From NCBI GenBank assembly GCA_965235125.1, contig CBDDXH010000001.1, positions 1-51,687 of the forward strand: a DNA stretch of 51,687 nt, written 5' to 3'. Below the pieces are notes generated by a model that did no database searches, was not told where the DNA came from, and was given only the letters and a program-made list of their open reading frames with translations. The position numbers and the translations under genes are program-made. The stretch's first letter is position 1. Every line of letters starts with the position of its first letter. Of this stretch, positions 1 through 9,156 are shown piece by piece. This DNA comes from Pelagilacustribacter hypolimneticus (GTDB taxonomy: Bacteria > Pseudomonadota > Alphaproteobacteria > Pelagibacterales > Pelagibacteraceae).

Positions 1-441
1 AAAAAATTTTTAAAATATTTTACAGAAATAGATGAGATTGAATTAGAAAAACTAATTAATGATGAAAAAAATATTAATAAGCTAAAAATTTTATTAGCTA
101 ATGAGGCTACAAAAATTTTGCATGGAGAAAAAAAATCTAAAGAATCTGAAATGACTGGAAAAGAAACTTTTGCCGGAAGTGGTGTTGGTCAAAATCTGCC
201 TGTTATTTTTATAAAAGATTCTCTTTTAAAAAATGGAATAAATATAATTGATTTTATTAATGACATTAAAATTTTAAATTCAAAAAGTGAAATTAGACGT
301 GCAATTAACGAAAGAGGTATTAAAATTAATGATAAATTAGTCACTGATGAAAAGAAAATTATTAGCATGAATGAGTTAAATAAAGATTATATTAAAGTTT
401 CTTACGGTAAGAAAAAACACTATAAAATTCAACTTAACTAA
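1..441 (+). CDS. tyrS: Tyrosyl-tRNA synthetase, C-terminal part (5' end outside window)
   Basis: This is the last 146 codons of a gene whose start lies before the window; the frame is open from base 1. TyrRS charges tRNA-Tyr in the cytoplasm. The visible part holds the end of the catalytic-domain helices (NEATKILHG) and then a typical S4-like RNA-binding domain (SKSEIRRAINERGIKIN), the C-terminal anticodon-arm-binding domain of bacterial TyrRS. The HIGH and KMSKS motifs are not in view. The TAA stop overlaps the stop of the convergent AsmA-like gene in the shared tetranucleotide CTAA (438-441). A TTG at 118 is only an internal codon. The assignment rests on the S4 region and the junction before it. 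Confidence 0.88.
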   Translation, partial: KKFLKYFTEIDEIELEKLINDEKNINKLKILLANEATKILHGEKKSKESEMTGKETFAGSGVGQNLPVIFIKDSLLKNGINIIDFINDIKILNSKSEIRRAINERGIKINDKLVTDEKKIISMNELNKDYIKVSYGKKKHYKIQLN

Positions 442-2645
442 TTATTTTTATTATCTTTCTTCTTTTTTTCTAAAGCTCTAGTAATAAATCGAGGTGTTAA
501 AGTTTTTATTGGATTAACAGTAGTTTCAATTTTACCTGGCAAGCCTTTCATTTTAAAACTCACTCCAAATATACCTTCTCCGATTTTATCTCCGATTAGA
601 ATGTTGCCAATAACTGGAATTTTTGAAATTAAATTATTTAATGTTTTTGCAGGTACTAAAGTTCCACTAAAACTTATTAATCCACTTTTGCTTTCAATGT
701 ATCCGTCCATTAGAACGGAAATACTTGGACCTAATGCTAGGATTTCTTCAACGTTAGTCACATTGTTTTCGCTTTTCATATTGATTTCTAAAATATCAAA
801 GCTCATTCCTTCGCCAGATAATAAATCTGAAACTCCTCCAAGATCTGCTAAAGTTAATAGTTTTGCTAAAGCAGGTGCTTTAATAACTTTAAAGTTTTCT
901 ATTGTCATTTTTGATACAGAGACCTTGTCATCAAATGACATTTTATAGAGTAATTTACCCCCTTTAAGACCCTCAAAAAATTTATAGTCTGATAACAAAA
1001 CCTGCGGAAGATCAGAATAGATTTCTAAGATTTTTTTATTATTTTCATTCTTCTTCAACGAAATATCAATAAATTCAGTTTTTGAAAATTCGCCTTTCGC
1101 AGAGAATTTTTCAAATTTACCATTGATGATTTTACCTATTAAATTAAAATTTTTTAATGGCACTTGCGATTTAGTATTTAAAGTATTAATTTTTATTTCA
1201 ACATCTTTAGTAAAATTTTTTATAGGATTGGCTTTACTATCGCTTGAAATCTGCTTGAGCAAATAAGTAGCATCAAATTTATTTCCAATAATATAGATTT
1301 TTTCTTTAAAAGAAATTTTAAAATTGTTATTTTCTTCATTGTTATTAAAAGTAAGAACCTCAAGATCTAAAATTGATGCTATTTCATTTTTGCTGTTTAA
1401 TTTTAGATCATTTATAGAAATTAAATTTTTATCTTCAGTAAATTTTATATAATTGAATGTAAGATTATTATTTTTGTAATTTATTTCACTTTTAATATTG
1501 CTGTTATTTTTATAATTGCTTTTATAATTTAAAAATTCTAAAAAAATATTGTCAACTAAGTCAAGATCAATAACATAAGTAGGATTTTTATTATTTAAAT
1601 CATGGGAAATTTTAAATTTTTTATTTTCTATTCCTCCTAGATTATAGAAACCATCAAACTTTAAAAGATTCGTATTTTTTGAATTTAAAGTTATTGATAA
1701 ATTTATATTAGATGCTGAAATTTTTTTAATCTGATTTTCTAAAAAGTTACTTTTAAAATTTTCTTTCAAATCTAGTTGAGCTTCTGAAATATTTCCGCTT
1801 GATTTATAATCGTAATCAATTAATTTAAAATTTTCATCAATTTTTAGTGTAAAATCATGTAATAAAGATCCTTGTATACTCAACTGATTTTTTTCTAAAA
1901 AATTTAAATTTAAATTAGTAAATAATTTCTTTATTTCACCTTCTTTTGCTTTGAGTTGGGAGTCGAATTTTCCTTCAATATCTATTTGTTTGTCTCGCTT
2001 TAAACTTATAGAACCATTAGATACTGAAATACCTTCATATTTTGCATTTAGAGAGTTTATTAACGTTAGGTTTTTATCAGTTATGAAATTAAGACTTACG
2101 TCTTGAATTAATAAATCATTTAAAACTTTAACATTAATTTTTTTTACTGAGCCATTTATTTTATAATCTTCAATTTTTAAATTTTCTCCTAACTTTATAT
2201 CAATGAAAATTTTTTCAATCTCTCCATTATTTAAATTATTGAGTAAATAATTTTTAAAATTGGAAGGTTTGATCCTAATGGCTATTTTTTGAATATCAGT
2301 AATGTTAAAATTTTCAAAAGAAAAAATAGCTCTGTTTATTTCATTTTTTGATTTTAAAACTGATATTATTTTAGTGTAAAGATTTATTTCTTTAATTGGT
2401 ATTTTAATATTCTGATAAATAATTTTTGGCTCTACTGTTGAGAGATAAACCTGAAATTTTTTAATATCAAATTTAATTTTTATTTCATCTAATGAAAGCT
2501 CAATATTAGGTTCTTTTTTTTTAATTTCACTGATAATTATGCTATTAAATTTAGATGTTTTAATTCCAAATACAGAAAGATAAAAAATAGAACCAATAGC
2601 TAATGCTATTATGATTAAAAAAGATCTAAAAATTATTTTTTTCAT
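438..2645 (-). CDS. AsmA-like / YhdP-type envelope protein
   Basis: This 735-residue protein has one N-terminal membrane anchor (about residues 5-27) followed by a long, mostly beta-strand periplasmic region. The C-terminal part (GPSISVLMDGYIESKSG, then FKMKGLPGKIETTVNP) resembles the AsmA-like C-terminal region of YhdP/DUF3971 proteins. From established knowledge, AsmA/YhdP/TamB-type proteins are thought to move phospholipid between inner and outer membranes; that role is inferred here. The tail is strongly basic. Its ATG overlaps the prfB stop as TAATG, so it is probably translationally coupled as the last gene of mrcA-prfB-asmA. Family membership is fairly clear, but the exact subfamily is not, so no symbol is given. 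Confidence 0.7.
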   Translation of the reverse strand: MKKIIFRSFLIIIALAIGSIFYLSVFGIKTSKFNSIIISEIKKKEPNIELSLDEIKIKFDIKKFQVYLSTVEPKIIYQNIKIPIKEINLYTKIISVLKSKNEINRAIFSFENFNITDIQKIAIRIKPSNFKNYLLNNLNNGEIEKIFIDIKLGENLKIEDYKINGSVKKINVKVLNDLLIQDVSLNFITDKNLTLINSLNAKYEGISVSNGSISLKRDKQIDIEGKFDSQLKAKEGEIKKLFTNLNLNFLEKNQLSIQGSLLHDFTLKIDENFKLIDYDYKSSGNISEAQLDLKENFKSNFLENQIKKISASNINLSITLNSKNTNLLKFDGFYNLGGIENKKFKISHDLNNKNPTYVIDLDLVDNIFLEFLNYKSNYKNNSNIKSEINYKNNNLTFNYIKFTEDKNLISINDLKLNSKNEIASILDLEVLTFNNNEENNNFKISFKEKIYIIGNKFDATYLLKQISSDSKANPIKNFTKDVEIKINTLNTKSQVPLKNFNLIGKIINGKFEKFSAKGEFSKTEFIDISLKKNENNKKILEIYSDLPQVLLSDYKFFEGLKGGKLLYKMSFDDKVSVSKMTIENFKVIKAPALAKLLTLADLGGVSDLLSGEGMSFDILEINMKSENNVTNVEEILALGPSISVLMDGYIESKSGLISFSGTLVPAKTLNNLISKIPVIGNILIGDKIGEGIFGVSFKMKGLPGKIETTVNPIKTLTPRFITRALEKKKKDNKNN

Positions 2646-3734
2646 TATGATTTAAAAAAATGTCCTTCGATAAACTGATCTAGGTTACCGTTTAAAATAT
2701 CTTCTGGGTCTGTACTTTCAACTTTAGATCTTAAATCTTTTACAAGTTGATAGGGTTGTAAAACATAAGAACGTATCTGATGTCCCCAGCCAATATCTGT
2801 TTTTGCACTTACGTTTTTTTGTTCTTGCTCTTCTCTTTTTTGTAATTCATGTTCATATAATCTTGCTTTCAACATTTTATAACATGTTTCTTTATTTTTA
2901 TGTTGTGATCTTTGATTCTGACACTGAACAACAATCTTGGTTGGTAAATGAGTAATTCTAACCGCACTATCTGTAACGTTAACGTGCTGACCTCCGGCCC
3001 CACTTGATCTATAAGTGTCAATTCTTAAATCTTTTTCATCAATTTTAATATCAATTGCATCATCTATTGAAGGATAAACCCAAACACTAGCAAAGCTAGT
3101 ATGTCTTCTTGAACCGCTATCAAAAGGAGATATTCTTACCAATCTATGCACGCCTGACTCATTTTTCATTAGTCCATAAAGATATTCTCCACTTACTTTT
3201 ATGGTTGAAGACTTAATTCCAGCTTCTTCGCCTTTATGTTCGCTAATAATTTCAGATGTAAATGATTTTTTATCGAACCATTTTAAATACATTTTCCTCA
3301 ACATTTCAGCCCAATCTTGACTTTCGGTTCCCCCAGCACCAGCATGAATTTCTAAATATATATCTAGATAGTCATTTTCTCCTGATAAAAAACAGCTAAT
3401 CTCAGTTTTTTTTATTTTTTTTTCTATTTCTTTAATCTTATTTAAACAATCAGAGATTGTTGCTTCATCAGATTCCTCTTTTGCTAAGTTATAAATATCT
3501 CTAAGGTTTTGAAGATCTTTTTTAGAATTATTAAACAAATCGAAAATAGTTTCAAAATGTTTTTTTTCTTTAACTGTTTTTTTTACTTTATTATTATCTT
3601 TCCAAAAATCTTCTTTTGCAATTATAGAATTTAAATCATCTAATTTTGATTTAATATTATTGGTTTCAAAGATACCCCCTAATATTAATCAATGCTTTTT
3701 CGGCTAAGTCTATTTGTGTCTCTATAAATTCCAT
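2645..3734 (-). CDS. prfB: Peptide chain release factor 2, made by programmed +1 frameshift
   Basis: RF2 recognises UGA and UAA and hydrolyses peptidyl-tRNA. The catalytic GGQ loop (SSGAGGQHVN) and the codon-reading region are present. The continuous reading frame only runs from about 3667 to 2645 and lacks the usual N-terminus. The rest is supplied by a short upstream frame: ATG at 3734, 22 codons, then an in-frame UGA at 3668-3666. That stop sits in AGG GGG TAT CTT TGA, the same Shine-Dalgarno-like spur plus slippery CUU-UGA used by E. coli prfB. Skipping T3668 joins the frames into a 362-residue protein, the normal RF2 length. The ATG overlaps the mrcA stop as TAATG. Expression should be autoregulated by RF2 level. 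An automatic call starting at TTG 3538 would be truncated. Confidence 0.95.
3666..3680 (-). promoter_or_regulatory. prfB: prfB programmed frameshift site (AGGGGG spur, CTT-TGA)
   Basis: Read on the minus strand, bases 3680-3666 are AGGGGGTATCTTTGA. AGGGGG can pair with the anti-Shine-Dalgarno end of 16S rRNA, three bases before CUU; the P-site tRNA then slips from CUU to UUU when RF2 is too scarce to terminate at UGA. The pause codon is codon 23 of the short frame. Both the spur and the slip codon match the known RF2 feedback element. The +1 frame continues directly into RF2 sequence. Confidence 0.95.
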
Positions 3735-6082
3735 TAATAAAACTGTCTAAATTTAATCAAACTATCATAATTTAATTTTTTATCTAAATTATTATTTCGC
3801 ATTCTGTCAACATCCTTTGATTTAAACGCTTCGACAATTGCTTCCGCGTTGCTAAAATTTTCTTTTTTTCCAGTGTTATAATCAATTGCTGCAAAAAATA
3901 TTTCTTCTGGAACAGAAAATGGCTTAAATTCATCCTTGTATAAAGCTTGCCTAACAAAATTTTTAAATATTGGTAATGCTGCTACAGCTCCAGTTTCATT
4001 CTTACCTAGTGTTTTTGGATCGTCAAACCCAATATAGACTCCAACTATTAGTTTTGATGTTGCCCCTATAAACCAAGCATCATAATTATCATTAGTTGTT
4101 CCTGTCTTTCCAGCAAGAGGTACATTTAAATCCTTAAGATTTTTACCTGTTCCCCTTTGAACGGCTCCTTCTAGCATTGATAAAATTTGGTAGGAAGTTT
4201 CTTTGCTTATAACCTGTTTGTAGTTATCTTTTAAGTATGGAGTTAAGTTTTCTGTTTCTGAAAATTTGTCACATCCGACACATTCTCTTTTATCGGAATT
4301 ATAAATAGTTTTACCTCTTCTATCTTGAATTCTTTCAATAAAAATAGGATTAGTTTTTTTTCCACCATTAACAAATATAGTGTAAGCATTTGTAATTTGG
4401 AGCAAAGTTGTCTCAGCTGAACCTAATGATACTGATAATAGTTCTGGAATTTCATTATAAATATCTAATTCATTAGATAAATCTAATATTTTTTTTAATC
4501 CTAAATCTTGAGCTATTCTCACTGTCATTAAATTTCTAGAATATTCTATACCTTTTCTTAAAGTAGATGGGCCATAAAATTCTTTACCATAATTTTCTGG
4601 TTTCCAATTTTTTAAACCAACACCTTGTTCGGCCGTAAAAGGAGCATCAAGTATTATAGAATTTGGCAAAAAATTATTCTCTAATGCTGCGGCATAGACA
4701 AAAGGCTTGAAAGCAGAACCTGGCTGCCTTTTAGCTTGTGTTGCTCTATTAAATTCACTTGAGTTAAAACTAAATCCACCAGCTAAAGCTTTAATTTTTC
4801 CATTAAATGGATCTATAACTACAATAGCACCATTAACATTTGGATATTGTTTTAGCTCCCACTTTTGATTTGTATCTTTATTTATATAGATTACGTCATT
4901 TATTTTAAATGAATCGTAAATAGTTTTTCTAATCGCCCATTTCAAATTATTAATTGCAATGGTTCCTTGCTCTTCTTTATTTAAAATTTTAAAAACTATT
5001 TCTGAATCTTTAACGTTTATAATTTCAGCTAAACTCCAATTTAAACTAGAGTCTAATTTTTTTTCATTTAAAATTTCCTGCCAATTATTTTTAGTTTTTG
5101 TATTTAAAATTGGACCTCTCCATCCATGTCTTCTGTCATAGGCCTCTATTCCTGAACGCAAAGCGCTCAATGCATAAAGCTGATAATTAACATCTAGGGC
5201 AGATTTAATAGATAATCCTTCAGCGTAAAGTTTATCAAATCCATACTTATCTTTAATTGTTTTTCTAATTTCCTCAGTGTAATAATTAGCTTCTTCGAGA
5301 AGTTCTATTTTTCTTTTTTTTAAATTAATTTCTTCTAACTTATATTTTTCTAATTCACTATTACTAATAAAATTATTTTCATTTAAATTTTGTAATACTA
5401 AGTTTCTTCTTAATTTTGCTTCTTCATAAGATTTAAATGGATTGTACTTATTTGGTGCTTTTGGTAGAGCAGCTAATAATGCTGCCTCTGAATAATTAAG
5501 TTCTTTAACAGATTTGTCGAAATATTCTAGGCTTGCCGCGGCCACTCCGTAAGTGCCGCTGCCTAGATAAATCTGATTTAAGTAAAGCTCTAAAATTTTT
5601 TCTTTGGTATATGCTTTTTCTATTCTAAAAGCTAAAATAGCTTCTTTGATTTTTCTTTTTAAAGAAACCTCATTCGTCAATAAGAAGTTTTTTGAAACTT
5701 GTTGTGTTATAGTTGATGCGCCTTGTAATCTTTTATCATTAACAATATTCTTAAAATTATTAATTACTGCTCTTAAGATACCTTGTGGGTCTATGCCGGA
5801 ATGATCAAAAAAATTTTTATCTTCAGCTGAAATGAAGGCGTTTATTATGAGTTTAGGTATTGAATCATAAGGAATAAAAAGTCTTTTTTCGACAGCGTAT
5901 TCTGCGATCAAATCTCCGTTATTTGCATATACTCTGCTTGAAACTGGCGGTTCATAAGTTTCTAATTTTTTATAATCAGGTAATCCTGAAGATAAATACA
6001 AAAAACCAGAAAAAAATATAAATAATATAAATAAAAAAGAAATAATTGCCGATTTTACAAAGATGTTAAAATGACTAAACAT
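3734..6082 (-). CDS. mrcA: Penicillin-binding protein 1A (bifunctional peptidoglycan synthase)
   Basis: This 782-residue class A PBP polymerises lipid II and cross-links peptidoglycan in the periplasm. A short cytoplasmic N-terminus is followed by a membrane segment (about residues 10-32). The glycosyltransferase domain shows EDKNFFDHSG with catalytic Glu87, GASTITQQ (121-128) and the ELYLNQIYLG motif. The transpeptidase domain shows SAFK with nucleophile Ser456 and Lys459, the SRN motif (YSRNLMTVR) and KTGT from residue 659. An OB-like region lies between the two domains. Length and motif order are normal. It heads a leftward operon and its TAA overlaps the prfB ATG. It is divergent from rne across 156 bases; many alphaproteobacteria have an amidase gene in that gap, absent here. 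The name ponA is equivalent. Confidence 0.96.
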   Translation of the reverse strand: MFSHFNIFVKSAIISFLFILFIFFSGFLYLSSGLPDYKKLETYEPPVSSRVYANNGDLIAEYAVEKRLFIPYDSIPKLIINAFISAEDKNFFDHSGIDPQGILRAVINNFKNIVNDKRLQGASTITQQVSKNFLLTNEVSLKRKIKEAILAFRIEKAYTKEKILELYLNQIYLGSGTYGVAAASLEYFDKSVKELNYSEAALLAALPKAPNKYNPFKSYEEAKLRRNLVLQNLNENNFISNSELEKYKLEEINLKKRKIELLEEANYYTEEIRKTIKDKYGFDKLYAEGLSIKSALDVNYQLYALSALRSGIEAYDRRHGWRGPILNTKTKNNWQEILNEKKLDSSLNWSLAEIINVKDSEIVFKILNKEEQGTIAINNLKWAIRKTIYDSFKINDVIYINKDTNQKWELKQYPNVNGAIVVIDPFNGKIKALAGGFSFNSSEFNRATQAKRQPGSAFKPFVYAAALENNFLPNSIILDAPFTAEQGVGLKNWKPENYGKEFYGPSTLRKGIEYSRNLMTVRIAQDLGLKKILDLSNELDIYNEIPELLSVSLGSAETTLLQITNAYTIFVNGGKKTNPIFIERIQDRRGKTIYNSDKRECVGCDKFSETENLTPYLKDNYKQVISKETSYQILSMLEGAVQRGTGKNLKDLNVPLAGKTGTTNDNYDAWFIGATSKLIVGVYIGFDDPKTLGKNETGAVAALPIFKNFVRQALYKDEFKPFSVPEEIFFAAIDYNTGKKENFSNAEAIVEAFKSKDVDRMRNNNLDKKLNYDSLIKFRQFY

Positions 6083-6238
6083 GATTCTTATCAGATAAAG
6101 CTTAAATTTTGGCTATCTTAAGGCGCATTTTTAGACTTCTATTGTTGATGAATAAACTCAAAAAGTTTTATATAAGATCATCATGGAAAATCTTAAACAA
6201 AAATTTTTAAATTTAATCATTAAAGGAATTCATTCGAA
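6083..6238. promoter_or_regulatory. Divergent promoter region between mrcA and rne
   Basis: At 156 bases this is the longest gene-free stretch in the window. It must carry the leftward promoter for mrcA-prfB and the rightward promoter and leader of rne. An AAAGGA sequence lies about 11 bases before the rne ATG and may be its ribosome binding site. I see no strong hairpin and no convincing sigma-70 pair that stands out from the AT-rich background. RNase E leaders in other bacteria mediate autoregulation, but no known leader structure is recognisable here. Confidence 0.4.
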
Positions 6239-8143
6239 ATGGAAAAAAATTTATATATCGATGCCTCGCATCCAGAAGAAACTAGAATTGTTCTCAGATC
6301 AGAAAATGGAATTGAAGCATACGAGTACGAAAACAAAAATAAACTAAATTTCAAAAGCAATATTTATTTAGGTACTGTAAGTAGAGTTGAGCCCTCCTTG
6401 CAGGCGGCTTTCATTAATTTCGGTAGAGTTAAACATGGATTTCTTGCATTTAATGACATTCAGTCAGATTATTATCAAATTCCAACTGAGGATAAGGAAA
6501 GACTTCAAGAAGTAGAAGAAAAAATAAGGGAAGATTTAAAAAATGAAAACTTAAATGATTTAAATAATGGAATTAACACAGATGATGAATCAGTAAATGG
6601 AAATAATAAGGATTTAGAAAATAGTGAAAAAAATCCTGCAATTGTCAAAGAGGAAAACTCTGAGTCAATAATTTATAAAAATGAAGATGATGCTCCAGCT
6701 GAAATAGAGAAAAAAAATAATGTAAGAGAAAAATTAAAAAATTCATATGGTGTTAAAAGATATAGAATTCAGGAAGTTATAAAGCCAGGTCAAGTAATTT
6801 TAATTCAAGTAATTAAAGAGGAAAGAGGAAATAAAGGTTCTGCGTTAACTACTTTTATATCTTTAGCCGGAAAATATATGGTCTTAATGCCTAACACAGC
6901 CAAAGGTGGCGGTATATCCAGAAAAATTTTTAATTCTGCTGATAGAACAAAAATAAGAAATATTCTAAATGAAATTGAGATACCTAAAAGTATGGGGGTT
7001 ATTGTTAGAACTGCAGGAGCTAATAAAACTAAGAATGAAATTGAAAAAGATTTCCAAAATACTTTAAAAACATGGGATCAAATCCAAAGTAAAACTTTGG
7101 ACTCTAATGCGCCATCATTAATTTATGAAGAAGGAGATATTATAAAAAGAGCTCTAAGAGATATATATGATAACGATACATTAAATATTTATGTAGATGG
7201 TAATGACTGCTATCAAAAAACTAAATCATTTATTAAAGAATTAATGCCAAAAAGTGCGAAATTTTTAAAAAAACATAAAAGTAAAATTCCATTATTTCAT
7301 GAGGCTGGAATTGAAAAAGAACTTAATAATATTTTTGATCCAGTAGTTAAATTAAAATCTGGCGGTTATTTAGTAATTAACCCGACTGAGGCTTTAGTTG
7401 CTATAGATATTAATTCTGGACAATCAATTAAAGCCTCTAATATTGAAAAAACTGCTTTGAATACTAATTTAGAAGCTGCAGAAGAAATAGCAAAACAAAT
7501 TAAAATTAGAGATTTGTCTGGTTTAATTGTCATAGATTTTATCGATATGATGAATTTCTTTAACAAAAGATTAGTAGAAAAAAAAATAAGAGAAGCTGTT
7601 AGGAACGATAGAGCAAGAATCCAAGTTGGTAAGATTAGTGCTTTTGGATTGTTGGAAATGACCAGACAAAGACTTAGAGAAAGTTCAGTTAAATGGGAAA
7701 CAAATTTATCTTTGGAATCTTTTGCTTTAAAAATAATAAAAAAATCAGAAATGCTATCATTTACAGATAAAGTAAAGAGTATAGACGTTCATGTTCCTGA
7801 AAAAGTTAAGATTTATATAAATAAAATTTTAAATAAGGAAATTAATTATTTTGAAAGTAAATTCAAAATAAAAATCAATTTTATGGCAGATCCTCAACTT
7901 ATTATCCCCGAGTATAGTCTCAATTTATTCGATAAAAATAAAAAATTAATTAATAAAATTGAAAATATAAATAAAATTGAAGGATTTGAGAAGTTAACTG
8001 AAGAAAAAACAAATGAGGTAAAAAATTTAACAAAAGATGAAAATAATAAAAAATCTGTTTTGGTGAAAAAAAAAAATAATGAAAAAAAAGAGAAAAAAAA
8101 ATCTCCTAGAACACTGTGGGTGAGAAGAAAAAAACCTTCCTAG
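6239..8143 (+). CDS. rne: Ribonuclease E/G family endoribonuclease lacking the zinc-link motif
   Basis: This is the main mRNA-decay and RNA-processing endonuclease, 634 residues. The N-terminal S1 domain (about 35-215) is split by an acidic, low-complexity insertion at about 85-165, as often seen in alphaproteobacterial RNase E. The 5'-sensor and DNase-I-like regions follow. The catalytic aspartates lie in EALVAIDINSGQ and GLIVIDFIDM. The expected CPxCxG zinc link after FGLLEMTRQRLR (residue 480) is missing: sequence runs straight through SSVKWETN into the small domain, and the only cysteine in the protein is elsewhere (GNDCYQ). The C-terminal scaffold is reduced to about 75 basic residues ending RTLWVRRKKPS, which could still bind RNA or partners. 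The stop shares CTAG with thiG. Confidence 0.93.
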   Translation: MEKNLYIDASHPEETRIVLRSENGIEAYEYENKNKLNFKSNIYLGTVSRVEPSLQAAFINFGRVKHGFLAFNDIQSDYYQIPTEDKERLQEVEEKIREDLKNENLNDLNNGINTDDESVNGNNKDLENSEKNPAIVKEENSESIIYKNEDDAPAEIEKKNNVREKLKNSYGVKRYRIQEVIKPGQVILIQVIKEERGNKGSALTTFISLAGKYMVLMPNTAKGGGISRKIFNSADRTKIRNILNEIEIPKSMGVIVRTAGANKTKNEIEKDFQNTLKTWDQIQSKTLDSNAPSLIYEEGDIIKRALRDIYDNDTLNIYVDGNDCYQKTKSFIKELMPKSAKFLKKHKSKIPLFHEAGIEKELNNIFDPVVKLKSGGYLVINPTEALVAIDINSGQSIKASNIEKTALNTNLEAAEEIAKQIKIRDLSGLIVIDFIDMMNFFNKRLVEKKIREAVRNDRARIQVGKISAFGLLEMTRQRLRESSVKWETNLSLESFALKIIKKSEMLSFTDKVKSIDVHVPEKVKIYINKILNKEINYFESKFKIKINFMADPQLIIPEYSLNLFDKNKKLINKIENINKIEGFEKLTEEKTNEVKNLTKDENNKKSVLVKKKNNEKKEKKKSPRTLWVRRKKPS

Positions 8144-8913
8144 ATTAAACCTTTAGATGGACTGCTGGCATCTGCATAAAATGATTTTTGCATTCTGACA
8201 GCGATAAAAGATTGACGGCCAGAGATTACTGCGTTTTTGAAAGATTGTGCCATTAAAAGAGGATTTTTTGCTTTAGCAATTGCACTATTAACTAAAACTC
8301 CATCACATCCTAATTCCATCGCAATAGTTGCATCAGAAGCTGTGCCAATGCCAGCATCAACTATAATTGGTACCTTAGCGTTTTTAATTATAATAGATAA
8401 ATTAATTTTATTTTGTATTCCTTGGCCTGAACCTATTGGAGAGGCTAATGGCATTACAGCGGATGCACCTAGATACTCCAGCTCTTTGGCCAATAATGGA
8501 TCGTCTGAACAATAAACTAAAACTTTAAATCCTTCTTGAACTAATACTTTAGTTGCTTTTAATGTTTCTATCATATCAGGATATAAAGTTTTTTTATCTC
8601 CAATGACCTCTAATTTGACCATTTTCCATCCACCTATCTCTCGAGCCAATCTTAATGTTCTCAGAGATTCATCTGCGTTAAAGCAGCCTGCAGTATTAGG
8701 AAGATATTTTATTAGTTTTGGGTTTAAATAATCGGTTAATATAGGTTTTTTTTTATCTAAAATATTTAATCGTCTAATAGCTACAGTAACCATGTTAGCT
8801 CCAGATGCTTTAACCGCTTCAGCTGTTTCTTTAAAATTTTTATATTTGCCAGTACCTACAATTAATCTAGATTTTAGAATTTGATTATCTATTTTAAAAA
8901 TATCTTTCTTCAT
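8140..8913 (-). CDS. thiG: Thiazole synthase
   Basis: ThiG makes the thiazole phosphate moiety of thiamin from 1-deoxy-D-xylulose 5-phosphate, dehydroglycine and ThiS-thiocarboxylate. The 257-residue TIM-barrel protein has the expected length. The N-terminal LIVGTGKYK motif and the Schiff-base lysine (Lys100 in MVKLEVIGD) are visible, as are the phosphate-binding segments near the C-terminus (PIIVDAGIGTASD, GVLVNSAIAKAKNP). It follows thiS by 5 bases, forming a two-gene thiazole operon. The pyrimidine gene thiC and thiamin kinases are not in the window, so how the rest of thiamin is obtained cannot be judged. Its stop is interlocked with that of rne. Confidence 0.95.
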   Translation of the reverse strand: MKKDIFKIDNQILKSRLIVGTGKYKNFKETAEAVKASGANMVTVAIRRLNILDKKKPILTDYLNPKLIKYLPNTAGCFNADESLRTLRLAREIGGWKMVKLEVIGDKKTLYPDMIETLKATKVLVQEGFKVLVYCSDDPLLAKELEYLGASAVMPLASPIGSGQGIQNKINLSIIIKNAKVPIIVDAGIGTASDATIAMELGCDGVLVNSAIAKAKNPLLMAQSFKNAVISGRQSFIAVRMQKSFYADASSPSKGLI

Positions 8914-8918
8914 AAGGA

Positions 8919-9122
8919 TTACCCACCGCCAATAAAATGCACTATTTCAATTTTGTCCTTATTTTTTATATAAATTAATTTATATTTATTTCGATTAATT
9001 ATCTTACCGTTTAATTCAACTGCAACTTTTTTACTTTCGATTTTATATTTTTTTAATAATATGGCTATAGAGTATTTATTACTTAATTTTAAATTACGTC
9101 CATTTAATTGTATTTTAACCAT
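8919..9122 (-). CDS. thiS: Sulfur carrier protein ThiS
   Basis: This small 67-residue ubiquitin-fold protein ends in the Gly-Gly tail (HFIGGG) that is adenylated and thiocarboxylated to carry sulfur to ThiG. The beta-grasp pattern (KIQLNGRNL at the start, VAVELNGKII in the middle, KIEIVHFIGGG at the end) and the direct link to thiG make the call strong. Only 34 bases separate its ATG from the divergent aroQ ATG, so a full TPP riboswitch leader cannot fit unless it overlaps aroQ coding sequence. Confidence 0.93.
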   Translation of the reverse strand: MVKIQLNGRNLKLSNKYSIAILLKKYKIESKKVAVELNGKIINRNKYKLIYIKNKDKIEIVHFIGGG

Positions 9123-9156
9123 AATTAAGATATCTAATATATCTACTTTTCAAAAA

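Noticed and set aside
601..948. Plus-strand open frame opposite the AsmA-like gene
   Set aside because: It lies wholly antisense to a well-supported gene and has no family features. The same applies to the other antisense frames, for example 24772-25107, 28354-28686 and 42731-43075.
2645..3538. prfB as a 297-residue gene starting at TTG 3538
   Set aside because: This start cuts off the N-terminal domain. In-frame codons extend upstream to the frameshift site, and the first frame begins at ATG 3734, so the full RF2 is restored.
6183..6347. 54-codon open frame overlapping the start of rne in another frame
   Set aside because: Low-complexity Lys/Ile-rich product with no recognisable family; such frames arise easily in AT-rich DNA. 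An upstream-ORF role cannot be excluded but has no support.
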